DNA from: Planctomycetota bacterium
Lineage (GTDB): Bacteria; Planctomycetota; Phycisphaerae; Sedimentisphaerales; Anaerohalosphaeraceae
Length of the DNA stretch: 64,000 nucleotides
NCBI GenBank assembly: GCA_029552545.1
Contig: JAKPDO010000047.1
Coordinates: forward strand, 1-64,000
Reading direction: 5' to 3'
Below are positions 30,064-40,346 of this stretch, one piece after another (position 1 is the stretch's first letter; every line of letters starts with the position of its first letter). The notes under the pieces are model-generated. The model made no database searches, was not told the DNA's origin, and saw only the letters and a list, made by a program, of their open reading frames with translations. The position numbers and the translations under genes are program-made.

Positions 30064-31292
30064 ATTTGCAGAGAGGCAAAACGGTCCATCGCCTCCTGAA
30101 CTTTCTGGGGGTGATTGAAGGCACTTAGTCGGAAAAACCCTTCTCCGGCGGCCCCGAAGCCGGCTCCCGGTGTGCCTACAACGTGCAGTTTTTCCAAAAG
30201 CAGGTCAAAAAATTCCCATGAGCCCATCCCCTTCGGAGTTTTCAGCCAGACATAAGGAGCATTTTGACCGCCGTAAACGGAATAACCCAGCCGGCGAAGC
30301 GAGCGGCACATCAGGTCGGCATTTTTCATATAAATCGAGATGATTTGCCGGATTTGTCGGCGGCCTTCCGGGGAATAGACGGCCTCGGCGCCCCGCTGCG
30401 TGATATAACTGACGCCGTTGAATTTCGTGCAGTGACGGCGATTCCAGAGGGGTTTAAGGGCAACCGGTTTGCCGTCGGCTGTATAAGCGGTCAGCTCCTC
30501 CGGAACAACGGTAAACGCACAGCGGACACCGGTAAAGCCGGCGGTTTTGGAGAAGCTGCGGGATTCGATGGCAACTTTACGAGCCCCCTCGATTTCATAA
30601 ATCGAATGCGGGATGGATTCATCCTGAATGAACGCCTCGTACGCGGCGTCAAAGAGAATGACGGCCTTGTGCTCGATGGCATAATCGACCCATTTTTTCA
30701 GCTGCTCCCGCGTGGCCACTGCCCCGGTGGGATTGTTCGGATAGCAAAGATAAATCAGGTCCACCGGTTCTTTGGGCAGGTCCGGAACAAAGTTGTTCTC
30801 CGGCGTGCAGGGCATATAAACGATTCCGCTGTATCGTCCGGATGCATCAGCCGGTCCTGTTCGGCCGGCCATCACATTGGTATCCACATAAACAGGATAG
30901 ACAGGGTCGGTCACAGCTACTTTGATGTCAAGTCCGAAGATTTCCTGAAGGTTTCCGGTGTCGCATTTGGCCCCGTCGCTGATGAAGATTTCATCCGGTG
31001 AAACCTGAGCCCCTCTTGCCTGATAATCATTTTCTGCAATGGCCTTGCGCAGGAATTCATAGCCCTGTTCAGGGCCGTAGCCGCGGAAGGTCTCCGGACG
31101 GGCCATCTCCCGAACGGCCTGTTCCATAGCCGAGCAGACGGCCGGCGGAAGCGGTTCGGTCACATCACCGATACCGAGTTTGATAATCGATGCGTTCGGA
31201 TGCGTCTTGGCAAAAGCCGCCACACGCCGGGCGATTTCAGGAAACAGATAGCCCGCTTTGAGTTTGAGAAAGTGTTCATTGACTCGAATCAT
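30060..31292 (-). CDS. dapL: LL-diaminopimelate aminotransferase
   Basis: A 410-residue PLP enzyme converting tetrahydrodipicolinate directly to LL-diaminopimelate, bypassing DapD/C/E. The family start [20 protein letters not shown], the [13 protein letters not shown] segment, [13 protein letters not shown] and the PLP-lysine motif [13 protein letters not shown] are all present. This DapL route is known from plants, Chlamydiae, Planctomycetes and some other bacteria, agreeing with the lineage guess. Confidence 0.96.
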   Translation of the reverse strand: MIRVNEHFLKLKAGYLFPEIARRVAAFAKTHPNASIIKLGIGDVTEPLPPAVCSAMEQAVREMARPETFRGYGPEQGYEFLRKAIAENDYQARGAQVSPDEIFISDGAKCDTGNLQEIFGLDIKVAVTDPVYPVYVDTNVMAGRTGPADASGRYSGIVYMPCTPENNFVPDLPKEPVDLIYLCYPNNPTGAVATREQLKKWVDYAIEHKAVILFDAAYEAFIQDESIPHSIYEIEGARKVAIESRSFSKTAGFTGVRCAFTVVPEELTAYTADGKPVALKPLWNRRHCTKFNGVSYITQRGAEAVYSPEGRRQIRQIISIYMKNADLMCRSLRRLGYSVYGGQNAPYVWLKTPKGMGSWEFFDLLLEKLHVVGTPGAGFGAAGEGFFRLSAFNHPQKVQEAMDRFASLQI

Positions 31293-31311
31293 AGATGCCT
31301 CAAATCATTCT

Positions 31312-32100
31312 TCAAAAGTGTTCACGAATATACCGGACGGCGTTGGTGAAAATCATCATTCCGTCCGCAGGTTCCTGTTCGTTGATTTTCAATCGCGTCC
31401 AGTGCGGATGCTGCGTCCAGCGGACAAACCGCTCCGGATGGGGCATCAGGCCGAGGATGCGCCCGGTGGAATCCGTCAAAGCAGCAATGTCATCGACCGA
31501 GCCGTTCGGATTGACGGGGAACGGTCCCGGATTGCCGGCGGCATCCACATAGCGAAAGGCGGCATAGCCGCCCTGGCGGACCTGCTCGAGAGCCGCGGCG
31601 TCTTTGGCAACCAATTTGCCTTCGCCGTGAGCGATGGGCAGGTAGATTCGCCGGCCCGGGTCCAGAAAAACGCAGCGATCGGTGCCGGGCTGCAGATAAA
31701 CCCAGCGGTCTTCAAACCGCCCGCTGTCGTTATCCGTAAGGGTAAACGAGGTCTGCCCGCCGCCGTTAAAGCCCGGCAGAAGCCCGGTCTTAATCAGTAC
31801 CTGAAACCCGTTGCAGATTCCGAGAATCAGTTTGCCCTTTTCCAGAAAGGTTCTCATCGCATCCCGCAGATGATGAAGAATCTGGTTGGCCAGGATTTTG
31901 CCGGCGGCGACATCGTCCCCATAACTGAATCCGCCCGGCAAAACCAGGATCTGAAATCCGTCGAGCAGGGCCGGATTTTCCTTGAGCCGGTTGATGTGAA
32001 TCCGCTGAACGGCGGCACCGGCTAGTTCCAGCGCATGCTGGGTTTCCAAATCACAATTGATTCCGGCGGCTCGAAGCACAACAGCGTGAACAGTCGTCAT
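31312..32100 (-). CDS. purQ: Phosphoribosylformylglycinamidine synthase, glutaminase subunit
   Basis: A 262-residue class I glutaminase that supplies ammonia to PurL. The nucleophile is in ILGICNGFQVLIKTG, with an oxyanion segment VLPGGFSYGDDVAAG, the PIAHGEG motif and C-terminal GLMPHPERFV providing His and Glu. It starts 26 bp after purL. It is longer than B. subtilis PurQ (~227), mostly through internal loops. Confidence 0.95.
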   Translation of the reverse strand: MTTVHAVVLRAAGINCDLETQHALELAGAAVQRIHINRLKENPALLDGFQILVLPGGFSYGDDVAAGKILANQILHHLRDAMRTFLEKGKLILGICNGFQVLIKTGLLPGFNGGGQTSFTLTDNDSGRFEDRWVYLQPGTDRCVFLDPGRRIYLPIAHGEGKLVAKDAAALEQVRQGGYAAFRYVDAAGNPGPFPVNPNGSVDDIAALTDSTGRILGLMPHPERFVRWTQHPHWTRLKINEQEPADGMMIFTNAVRYIREHF

Positions 32101-32126
32101 ACTCTATGCAATCCTCACAAAAAATT

Positions 32127-35021
32127 TCACCCGAGAGAAAGGGGATTCTTCCAGGCCGCTTTAAGCGCATCCAGGTCGGCATCAATCACAAGCCGCTGAT
32201 GAGCATCACGAATCTGCAGCCGCGGCTGTTCCACCACCTCGCCGATTTGCCCGAACGGCAGATTCAGCATCCGTTTGGCAAAGGCATGATAACAGGCGGG
32301 CGTCACTTCCACCAGATAGCGCGAATTGGATTCGCTGAAGAGCTGCTCGGCGGCCGTCCGGCAGTCCTGCGAAATCGGCAGTCCGCGTAAATCCGCCTGA
32401 ATGCCCAGTCCGCCCGCAAACGCCATCTCCGCCAGAGCCGCCGCCAGCCCGCCTTCCGAACAGTCGTGGCAGCTGCGCACCAGACCGTCGGCAATCGCCT
32501 CGGAAAGCCGCTGTGCAATCTGCGGGGCCAGATTCAGGTCAACCTTCGGCACCGTGCCGCCGGTTTGACCATGCAGACGGCTCAGATGAGAACCGCCCAT
32601 CTCTTTGCGGGTCAGCCCCACAATAAAGAGAAAGTTGCCGGGTTCCTTCAGGTCCATCGTAACACATTTGCGAATATCCTCAACAATCCCGACGGCACTG
32701 ATCAGCAGGGTCGGCGGAATAATAATCCGCGTGCCGTCCTCGCAGACAAACTCATTGTTCAGCGAATCTTTGCCGGAAATGAACGGGGCTCCGAAGGCCT
32801 TGGCCCCGTCATAACAGGCCTGAGCGGCCCGCACCAGCGAGCCGAACGTCTGCGGGCGGGAACAGTCCCCCCAGCAGAAATTATCCAAAAGGGCGATTCG
32901 GTCAAATCGGGCGCCGACGCAAATCAGATTGCGGACGGCCTCATCGATGCCGGAAAGAGCCATCTGATACGGGTCCAAATCGCCGTAGCACGGATTCATC
33001 CCGCAGGCAATCGCAATCCCGCGGTTGGAATGGTATTTGGGACGAATGACCGCCGCATCCGACGGGCCGTCGTTGGCGGCTCCCATCAGCGGCTTTATCA
33101 CGCTGCCGCCCTGCACTTCGTGGTCGTACTGGCGGATAATCCATTCCTTGCTGGCGACATTATAAGATGACAAAATCGCCAGCAGGTCTTCGGTGTAGGA
33201 ATCTTTGGACGGAAATTGAGGTTCCGGCAGGCACGGCGTCCGCCAGACGGCTTTTCGACTGTATTTGCAGATGCCTTCGTGGAGAAAATCCATCTCCAGC
33301 TGGCCGACCTGGACGCCGTTATACCGGAGCGTAAGTTTCTTATCATCGGTAAATCGGCCGATGACGGTGGCCTCGACATCTTCGGCGGCGAAGATTTTCA
33401 GAATCGCCTCCAGATTTTCGGGCTTGACGGCGATAACCATCCGCTCCTGGGCCTCGCTGATCCAGATTTCCGTATAGCTGAGCCCCTGATATTTGAGAGG
33501 GACTTTTTCAAGGTCCACCTCCGCTCCCAGCTCGGCGCCCATTTCACCGACGGCACTGCTGAGCCCCCCTGCCCCGCAGTCCGTAATGGCTTCATACAAA
33601 CCGGCATCCCGGGCCTGCAGGAGGGTGTCGAGCATCTTCTTTTCCGTGATGGCGTTTCCAATCTGCACGGCGTGGGAGAAAATCTCCTCATGCTGATGGG
33701 TCATTTCCCCGCTGGAGAAGGTAGCGCCGTGGATGCCGTCGCGTCCGGTGCGTCCTCCGACAACCACAATCAAATGGCCGGTCTGCGGATGTTTGAAGCA
33801 CTTGTCGCGTGGAATCAGGCCGACATTCCCGCAGAAAACCAGCGGATTGGCGATGTATCGGTTGTCAAAATAAACCGCCCCATTGACCGTGGGGATCCCC
33901 ATTCGGTTCCCGTAGTCGCGTACACCGGCCACCACCCCTTTCATAATCCGCCGGGGGTGCAGCACTCCCTTGGGAACCTGGTCATGGGGTGTATTCGGCA
34001 GGCCGAAGCAGAAAACATCCGTATTGGCGATGGGTTTGGCTCCAAGGCCGGTGCCCATCGGGTCCCGGATAACACCGCCTATGCCGGTGGCTGCTCCGCC
34101 GTACGGGTCCAGAGCGGAGGGATGATTATGGGTTTCGACCTTAAAGCAGACCGCCGTATCCTCATCAAATTCAATCACGCCGGCGTTGTCCGAAAAAACC
34201 GAAATGCACCAGGGTTTGCTCAATTCCTGCGTGGCCTTAAAAACCGTCTCTTTGAGAAGATTGCTGAAGTGAAACACCTGCCCGTCGCAGTCAAACTCCA
34301 CGCTGCTTTTGAGCGTTTTGTGAACGCAGTGTTCGCTCCACGTTTGCGCAAGCGTTTCCAGTTCGATGTCCGTCGGCTCCCGTCCGATGCGCCGGTAGTA
34401 GTCCTGAATGGTCTGCATTTCGCGAAGATTGAGGAACAAATCTCGCTCGCGGCTGAGGCGAACGAGCCCCTCCTCATCCAGGTCGCGAATCGGCAGTTCA
34501 ATCAGGCGGAGTTCGTAAGGACGCGTATGAGGACTAGGAGGTTCGGCATCCGAGCCGATGACAACCTCCTCGATGCAGTCGTTGGCCAGAACGCGGCGGA
34601 TAATCCGGTCGCGGTCTTTCTCGGTCAGCGCTCCGAGCAGAATATACTTGCGGGCCGTTCGAACATGCTCAACCGTCTGGGCCCCCATATCCCGGAGGGC
34701 TAATAAGACAGACTCCGCCACCGGGTCGGTTACGCCGCTTTTCAGATGCACTTCCAGAACACAGGCGGGCATCGGTCCGGCCGGCACGGTGCTTCGTCCG
34801 ATTAAAAAATCCTGACAGACCGGGTCGCAAAGAAGTTCCTGACCGACCCGCTGGGCAAACACCTCATCAAAATCTGCTTCAATCAGATATACTTTGGCGA
34901 AAATAACCTCCTGAATGGACGAAACTCCGCATTCGCGGATATCCGCCAAAACGGCCTGTCCATGCACATCGCGAAACCCCGGTTTGCTGGAAACTTCAAA
35001 ACGCCACAGTTTGACAGTCAT
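32127..35021 (-). CDS. purL: Phosphoribosylformylglycinamidine synthase with fused PurS-like domains
   Basis: A 964-residue PurL. Residues ~180-964 correspond to the two-halved synthetase (TWSEHCVHKTLKS, FKVETHNHPSALDPYGGAATG, GGRTGRDGIHGATFSS, SDCSEGGL-like CHDCSEGGLAAALAEM). The first ~160 residues hold two consecutive PurS-like ferredoxin-fold units (~1-80 and ~85-155: CVLEVHLKSGVTDPVAESV). In small-PurL organisms PurS is a separate ~80-residue subunit; here it appears duplicated and fused, with PurQ still separate. This intermediate layout is between the three-subunit and the single-chain enzymes. Confidence 0.93.
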   Translation of the reverse strand: MTVKLWRFEVSSKPGFRDVHGQAVLADIRECGVSSIQEVIFAKVYLIEADFDEVFAQRVGQELLCDPVCQDFLIGRSTVPAGPMPACVLEVHLKSGVTDPVAESVLLALRDMGAQTVEHVRTARKYILLGALTEKDRDRIIRRVLANDCIEEVVIGSDAEPPSPHTRPYELRLIELPIRDLDEEGLVRLSRERDLFLNLREMQTIQDYYRRIGREPTDIELETLAQTWSEHCVHKTLKSSVEFDCDGQVFHFSNLLKETVFKATQELSKPWCISVFSDNAGVIEFDEDTAVCFKVETHNHPSALDPYGGAATGIGGVIRDPMGTGLGAKPIANTDVFCFGLPNTPHDQVPKGVLHPRRIMKGVVAGVRDYGNRMGIPTVNGAVYFDNRYIANPLVFCGNVGLIPRDKCFKHPQTGHLIVVVGGRTGRDGIHGATFSSGEMTHQHEEIFSHAVQIGNAITEKKMLDTLLQARDAGLYEAITDCGAGGLSSAVGEMGAELGAEVDLEKVPLKYQGLSYTEIWISEAQERMVIAVKPENLEAILKIFAAEDVEATVIGRFTDDKKLTLRYNGVQVGQLEMDFLHEGICKYSRKAVWRTPCLPEPQFPSKDSYTEDLLAILSSYNVASKEWIIRQYDHEVQGGSVIKPLMGAANDGPSDAAVIRPKYHSNRGIAIACGMNPCYGDLDPYQMALSGIDEAVRNLICVGARFDRIALLDNFCWGDCSRPQTFGSLVRAAQACYDGAKAFGAPFISGKDSLNNEFVCEDGTRIIIPPTLLISAVGIVEDIRKCVTMDLKEPGNFLFIVGLTRKEMGGSHLSRLHGQTGGTVPKVDLNLAPQIAQRLSEAIADGLVRSCHDCSEGGLAAALAEMAFAGGLGIQADLRGLPISQDCRTAAEQLFSESNSRYLVEVTPACYHAFAKRMLNLPFGQIGEVVEQPRLQIRDAHQRLVIDADLDALKAAWKNPLSLG

Positions 35022-35047
35022 GGCCTGCTTGTTACTCCGTATGAGGA

Positions 35048-35920
35048 TTAAAAGAGTTCTTTCTGTTTGAGCTTGGCGGCAATCATTTTTTCCCGTTTGG
35101 AACGGGCTTTTTCGAGCAGACGTTCGATCTTCCGCTCATCCTGCTGCGAGATGGCCGTGCGAATTTTTTTCAATTCGGCAATCAGGCGGTCAATCCCCTG
35201 AATGCAGTTGCGCGGATTGGTCAGAAGGATGTCCGTCCAGATATTAGCCGGCCCGGAGGCAACCCGGGAGGTATCCAGAAAGCCCTTGCCGGCAAAAGGC
35301 AGGATATCCTCACTGTTGGCATTCACCAGAGCCGCCGCGGCAATATGCGGAAGATGGCTGATATGCCCGAAGATGCGGTCATGACGCTGGGGCGTCATAA
35401 CCAGAACCCGGCAGCCCAGCCGTTCCCAAAACTTCTTCAGCAGACGAAGAGCCGACAGCCGGGTGGAAGGAGTTTTCGTGAGAATACAGTTGGCCCCGGC
35501 CAGCAAATCATCCCGGGCAAAATCAACCCCCCTTTTTTCGGAGCCGGCGATAGGATGCGAACCCACATACGCAATGTTGGAATTGAAAATCTCCCGGGCC
35601 CACCGATGAGCCATCAGCTTGGTTGAACCGACATCGGTAATGACACAGGAGGGTTTTACGAAAGGACGAATTTGCTCAAACAATACCGGAAATGTCCTTA
35701 TTGGTGTAGCAAAGATAACTACATCTGCATCCTGAACACATTCCTCGAGCGATTCGGCGATTTCTCCGGCGACCTGAAGCCGACGGGCCTTTTGCCGGGT
35801 TTGCTTTCGACGGCTGAACCCGCAGACCAGAACCGATGGAAAAGCACGCAGGGCCGCCAGACTGATGCTGGCCCCCAACAGACCCATTCCGATGACGCTG
35901 ATTTTTTTTAACTCTTTCAT
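35048..35920 (-). CDS. tyrA: Prephenate/arogenate dehydrogenase (TyrA)
   Basis: A 290-residue NAD(P)-dependent enzyme of tyrosine synthesis. The Rossmann motif ISVIGMGLLGASISLAAL is N-terminal, followed by DADVVIFATPIRTFP, VITDVGSTK and the substrate segment GSHPIAGSEKRGVDFARDDLLAG, with HDRIFGHISHLPHIAAAALV typical of the family. It leads the minus-strand operon to lgt. No ACT or chorismate-mutase domain is fused. Confidence 0.92.
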   Translation of the reverse strand: MKELKKISVIGMGLLGASISLAALRAFPSVLVCGFSRRKQTRQKARRLQVAGEIAESLEECVQDADVVIFATPIRTFPVLFEQIRPFVKPSCVITDVGSTKLMAHRWAREIFNSNIAYVGSHPIAGSEKRGVDFARDDLLAGANCILTKTPSTRLSALRLLKKFWERLGCRVLVMTPQRHDRIFGHISHLPHIAAAALVNANSEDILPFAGKGFLDTSRVASGPANIWTDILLTNPRNCIQGIDRLIAELKKIRTAISQQDERKIERLLEKARSKREKMIAAKLKQKELF

Positions 35921-35965
35921 TGAAAATTATTTACAGCAAAAATTGGAGAATTGTAATGTTTTAAG

Positions 35966-35994
35966 AAAGTACCGCCGGTGCTTCCGAAAGTCAA
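35966..35994 (-). promoter_or_regulatory. Possible promoter of the tyrA-purL-...-lgt operon
   Basis: On the minus strand TTGACT (35994-35989), a 17-bp spacer and TACTTT (35971-35966), about 45 bp before the tyrA ATG. The -35 is good but the -10 is poor. Confidence 0.35.
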
Positions 35995-36128
35995 TTTTTT
36001 TCTTTCTTTTGGACCAAGAAATTGGTATCGTAACACCCCAGATTTCAGGATAAAAAGAAGCGAAAATCATGGTTCTGAATCATCGAAAGGTGTTCAGAGT
36101 TTTTTTATTTATAGGAAACCTCTAAACG

Positions 36129-37211
36129 ATGAGCAGTGCAAACAGCAGCGGACAGCCGGTCCCCTATCTTCCGTTTGAGGAAGAAGTAGCCAAGATTGAC
36201 CAGCAGATAGCCCAGTTGGAAAGCGAAGATTCCCTCCAGGGCAAACATGCCATAAAAATCCGCCAGCTTCAGGTCCAGCAGACAGAGCTCCTGCAGAAAA
36301 TATACAGCAACTTAACCCCCTGGCAGACGGTTCAGGTGGCACGACACCCGCGCCGGCCGCTTTTGGGGGATTATCTGAGTATGATGTTCAAGGACGTTCG
36401 GACCCTGCACGGGGACCGCTGCTTCGGGGATGACAAGGCGATTGTTACGGCACTGGGTCAAATCGGCCGGCACAAGGTGATGATTGTCGGGCAGAACAAA
36501 GGACGGGAAATCAAGGAAAAAATCGCCTGCAATTTCGGCTGTCCGAATCCGGAGGGATACCGCAAGGCGCTGCGGAAGATGAAGTTTGCCGAGAAATTCG
36601 GCCTGCCGATTGTGACTTTGATTGATACACCCGGGGCCTATCCGGGAGTGGGAGCCGAAGAACGGGGCCAGGCGCAGGCCATCGCAGTAAACCTGATGGA
36701 GATGTCGCGACTGCGGGTCCCGATTGTCTGTGTAGTTATCGGAGAAGGCGGTTCAGGCGGAGCTCTCGGAATCGGGGTCGGCGACCGGCTGGCCATGCTC
36801 GAATATGCTTATTACTCGGTGATTTCGCCGGAGGGCTGTGCGGCGATTCTCTGGCATGACGGAACCCAGGCACCGCAGGCGGCTGAAGCCCTGAAGCTGA
36901 CCGCTAAAGAATTAATCAAACTGGGGGTCATCGACGCCGTCATTCCTGAACCGCTGGGAGGGGCACACCGAAACCTGCACGACACGCTTTACAACGTCGA
37001 ACAGTATCTTGTGCGGACTCTCAATCAGTTAAAACGCAAAAGCATCGACGAGTTGCTTGAAGCCCGATACCGAAAACTTCGGTCGATTGGGGAACAGTGT
37101 CTGACTCTTTCGGAATGGCGGCCCCATATTCCGGAGCGATTGTCGGCCAAAGCACAAATAGAAAAAGCCGCCCGGGAGGCCGCCGAAGTTAAAAGCGAAA
37201 TATCGCAATAA
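36129..37211 (+). CDS. accA: Acetyl-CoA carboxylase carboxyltransferase alpha subunit
   Basis: A 360-residue AccA, half of the carboxyltransferase that moves CO2 from biotin to acetyl-CoA in fatty-acid synthesis. Marks: YLPFEEEVAKIDQQIAQLE, HPRRPLLGDYLSMMF, FGDDKAIVTALGQIG, VTLIDTPGAYPGVGAEERGQ and GEGGSGGALGIGVGDR. It is about 40 residues longer than E. coli AccA, with a charged C-terminal tail. accD is not in this window. The nearest Shine-Dalgarno (AGGA) is rather far from the ATG. Confidence 0.96.
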   Translation: MSSANSSGQPVPYLPFEEEVAKIDQQIAQLESEDSLQGKHAIKIRQLQVQQTELLQKIYSNLTPWQTVQVARHPRRPLLGDYLSMMFKDVRTLHGDRCFGDDKAIVTALGQIGRHKVMIVGQNKGREIKEKIACNFGCPNPEGYRKALRKMKFAEKFGLPIVTLIDTPGAYPGVGAEERGQAQAIAVNLMEMSRLRVPIVCVVIGEGGSGGALGIGVGDRLAMLEYAYYSVISPEGCAAILWHDGTQAPQAAEALKLTAKELIKLGVIDAVIPEPLGGAHRNLHDTLYNVEQYLVRTLNQLKRKSIDELLEARYRKLRSIGEQCLTLSEWRPHIPERLSAKAQIEKAAREAAEVKSEISQ

Positions 37212-37226
37212 CAGACCGTTTTATGC

Positions 37227-37255
37227 TTGAAAATTGGCGGTTTTTCTGCTCTAAT
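37227..37255 (+). promoter_or_regulatory. Sigma-70-type promoter of the glycoside hydrolase gene
   Basis: TTGAAA (37227-37232), 17-bp spacer, TCTAAT (37250-37255), 37 bp before the ATG at 37292. Both hexamers match 5 of 6 positions. Confidence 0.6.
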
Positions 37256-37291
37256 TAAATAAGAGTGGTTGAAATTCAGAGGAGATGGCCG

Positions 37292-40200
37292 ATGAAAAGC
37301 CGCCGAAAATGGAGGAGCCAGACCCTGCATCCGCGCGTCTGCGGACTATTAACTTGGGTCTTTTGGCTGTTTTGCATCGACGCATCCGCCGCTGTGCTGA
37401 CCTTCTTTTCCCAGAATACTGACACGATTGAACAGTACAAAAAATACGAAGCCGCCTTTACCCTCGATACATCCTACAGCAATCCATTTGATACCGACAT
37501 TGTGGAAATCTGGGCGGAAATGACTTGTCCGGATTCGACCGCACTGTATGTACCCGCTTTTTATTACCGTCCATATCAAGTGAGCGGTTCGAATCCGGAA
37601 ACCTACTCCAATCCGGGACCGGAACAGTGGAGATTCCGCTTCTCCCCAACGCAGGTCGGTCCTTATACGTATTCGATTTATCTGAAGGATGCATCGGGGG
37701 TTCAAACGCTCTATACCGGCGGACATTTTGTGTGTGTGCCGGGGCAAGAGAAAGGGTTTATCCGGATTCATTCCGACGGTCGGAGCTTCCGTTATGACAA
37801 CGGTCAGCCGCGAATCCATATCGGGCGAAATGTTGCCTGGACCGGCAGCGGCTGGGCGGGTGTGGCCGGCTTTCGGCACTATTTCGAACAAATGAAGAAT
37901 GTCGGCGAAAACTGGGCGCGCATCTGGATGTGTCCGTGGAGCGGAGACGGCGGACTGATTCTCGAATGGCGAGGACATCCGTATTTTGAGGGTGTGGGCC
38001 GGCTGAGCATGCAGACGGCACAGCGGCTGGACAGCGTCATCGAGGCCGCCGAGCAAAACGGCATCGCCGTTCAGCTGACCCTGCAGTATCACGGGGCCTT
38101 CAGCACACGTGTCAATCCAAACTGGAATGAGAACCCGTATAACCAGATATACTCATCTGAAGGTGGATTTTTGTCCTCACCGGAAGAGTTTTTTACAAAC
38201 CCACAGGCCATCCGTCTTACCAAAAATAAATACCGGTATATTGTCGCTCGCTGGGGATACTCTCCGGCGATTTTTGCGTGGGAATTATGGAATGAAGTCC
38301 AGTACACCGGCTCAGACGCACGAAACTGGTGGACAGCGGCGTATCGCGAGGAAGTCCGGCAATGGCATCAGCAGATGGCCGCTTATATCAAAAGCATCGA
38401 CTCGCATCGGCATCCGGTAACCACCAGTGATTACTATCAGCTGTCTTCTTCGCTCTATGAGTTAAATGAGATTGATATTGTGCAGGAACATTCTTATGAA
38501 AGCCCCACGATTGACATAGCCAAAAAAATGATACCGGCTCTTTGGGAACGATTTCATAAGCCGGTGCTGGTTGGGGAGTTCGGCAATATTTCAGAGAATA
38601 TGGACGATGACCGCCTGTTGATTCGCAACGGCATCTGGGCGGGCCTTTTTCTGGGACAAAGCGCTCATCCGTGGTGGTGGGACCGGATTGACCCATACGG
38701 CTGGAGCGAAGATTTTCTTCCGCTGAGTCTTTTCGCCCAAGGGGAGGATATGGCCGGGATGTCTCCCCTGCCTCGGGCTGTCGGAGGCAACGAAATCATC
38801 GTCGCTGAACCGCTGATGGATGGTTTCGAGGATGTGCCGATCGAGGGACTGCATTGCTATCAGACAGATGACGGTTTTACTGGGCAGGCCTTTTTATCTG
38901 TTTATCTGCACGCGCCCTGGAGCAGCAAAAAATCCAATCCTTATTTCCATGTAAATATGCCGGAGGCGGGACAATTTATCCTCTTTGTCAAAAATGTGTC
39001 CGGGGCCGGGGCCTCTGTTCAGATTACGATTGACGGAAACACCGTCTATTCACAATCGCAGCCGGCAGGCGGAAGCAATTATCAGATTTCTGTGCCGATT
39101 TCAGCCGGTGTGCATATCGTTCGAGTCGTCAACACCGGGCCGGACTGGATAGAGATACGGCGGTATGAGTTCCGACCGAACACGGTTTCGTATGTGGATA
39201 CACTGGGGCTTGCCGGGCACCGATGGGCCTTGCTCTGGATTTATGACATCGACAGCCAGGAAGGTCGAACCGCTCACGGATGGATTGCGGGGCAGACGCT
39301 GACAGTTCAAGGACTGGATGACGGGTGGTACAACCTGGATTATTATCTGACCCGTGCGCCGGGCGGAGCGGCTTACGGGACATCCGCTTATTCATCCGGC
39401 GGCATCCTTCAAAGTCCGATTCCGATGTTTGAACGGGATGTCGCTGTGAAGATTACGGATGTGATGGATTTGGACAATTTGGCCGCCCTTGCCGGTGAAT
39501 GGCTTCAAACCGGCGGCAATCTGGCCTGCGACTGGACGGGGAATGGACGTGTCGATGAGAACGATTTTGCCTGGATGGCCGAACAGTGGATGCTTTTGAA
39601 AAATTATCAGAATCCCCCGCAGGTGCTTTCAGCCGGTCAAAATCAAACATTGGTTCTGCAGGGAAGCACAACCCCTGCGGTACAGATGAATCCGACGGTT
39701 CGGGCCGTGGGGCCGCTGACATTTGAATGGACGCTTCAATACACAGGACCGGCCCAGCCGATTCCGCAAATTGAAAATATCTGCTCCAACCCCTGCGAGC
39801 CGAATCCCTCATTTTCTTTTTCAAACATCGGCACATATCTGCTCACATTTACAGTCACAAATGCCCTGAATCAATCGAACAGCGCCGATGTGAGCGTAGA
39901 GGTGCTTTCCTATCCGAGGCGGTTTGAAGCGGAAGATGCCGACCTTTCCCAGCTGGTCGGCGGCAGCAGCGGGGTTTACAATGACCCCACGGCCGGCGGC
40001 GGACGGTACTGCCTGATAGACTGGAGCGGCACGCCCCGAATTATCTGGACGGTTCAGACCTCGGCTGCAGGCACCTACAATCTTTATGTTCGCTCGCAAG
40101 GCGTCTGCTGCTACAGCGGCCGCGGGGATTATCTGAAGGTCAACAATCAGCCCAATCAGTTTTTCCAGTTCGGCAATACGCCGGACGGCCAATGGACCCT

Positions 40201-40306
40201 CTTCGGTCCGATCCCCATTTATCTGAACGCAGGCACAAACACAATCCAAATTATCCGCAGCTGGGGCGGGATTCGGTATGACTATATCGAACTGCCGGAC
40301 CTCTAA
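37292..40306 (+). CDS. Secreted multidomain GH5-like glycoside hydrolase with dockerin-like segment
   Basis: A 1004-residue exported protein; signal segment ~8-34 (VCGLLTWVFWLFCIDASA). Residues ~38-150 are a DUF5060-type beta-sandwich (FRFSPTQVGPYTYSIYLKD). Residues ~155-490 are a (beta/alpha)8 hydrolase with the acid/base in WELWNEV (E335) and the nucleophile in VLVGEFGN (E429). Residues ~540-720 hold beta-sandwich binding modules. Residues ~722-768 are a dockerin-like duplicated Ca-binding segment (DWTGNGRVDENDF). A PKD-like domain (~775-890) and a CBM6/35-like C-terminal module (~895-1004, FEAEDADLSQ) follow. The target is probably a plant or algal polysaccharide. ATG 37292 is chosen for its GAGGAG site. 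Confidence 0.88.
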   Translation: MKSRRKWRSQTLHPRVCGLLTWVFWLFCIDASAAVLTFFSQNTDTIEQYKKYEAAFTLDTSYSNPFDTDIVEIWAEMTCPDSTALYVPAFYYRPYQVSGSNPETYSNPGPEQWRFRFSPTQVGPYTYSIYLKDASGVQTLYTGGHFVCVPGQEKGFIRIHSDGRSFRYDNGQPRIHIGRNVAWTGSGWAGVAGFRHYFEQMKNVGENWARIWMCPWSGDGGLILEWRGHPYFEGVGRLSMQTAQRLDSVIEAAEQNGIAVQLTLQYHGAFSTRVNPNWNENPYNQIYSSEGGFLSSPEEFFTNPQAIRLTKNKYRYIVARWGYSPAIFAWELWNEVQYTGSDARNWWTAAYREEVRQWHQQMAAYIKSIDSHRHPVTTSDYYQLSSSLYELNEIDIVQEHSYESPTIDIAKKMIPALWERFHKPVLVGEFGNISENMDDDRLLIRNGIWAGLFLGQSAHPWWWDRIDPYGWSEDFLPLSLFAQGEDMAGMSPLPRAVGGNEIIVAEPLMDGFEDVPIEGLHCYQTDDGFTGQAFLSVYLHAPWSSKKSNPYFHVNMPEAGQFILFVKNVSGAGASVQITIDGNTVYSQSQPAGGSNYQISVPISAGVHIVRVVNTGPDWIEIRRYEFRPNTVSYVDTLGLAGHRWALLWIYDIDSQEGRTAHGWIAGQTLTVQGLDDGWYNLDYYLTRAPGGAAYGTSAYSSGGILQSPIPMFERDVAVKITDVMDLDNLAALAGEWLQTGGNLACDWTGNGRVDENDFAWMAEQWMLLKNYQNPPQVLSAGQNQTLVLQGSTTPAVQMNPTVRAVGPLTFEWTLQYTGPAQPIPQIENICSNPCEPNPSFSFSNIGTYLLTFTVTNALNQSNSADVSVEVLSYPRRFEAEDADLSQLVGGSSGVYNDPTAGGGRYCLIDWSGTPRIIWTVQTSAAGTYNLYVRSQGVCCYSGRGDYLKVNNQPNQFFQFGNTPDGQWTLFGPIPIYLNAGTNTIQIIRSWGGIRYDYIELPDL

Positions 40307-40346
40307 TATCGAATATACACCTCTTTTATCTCCTTTTTGTTTTTTG

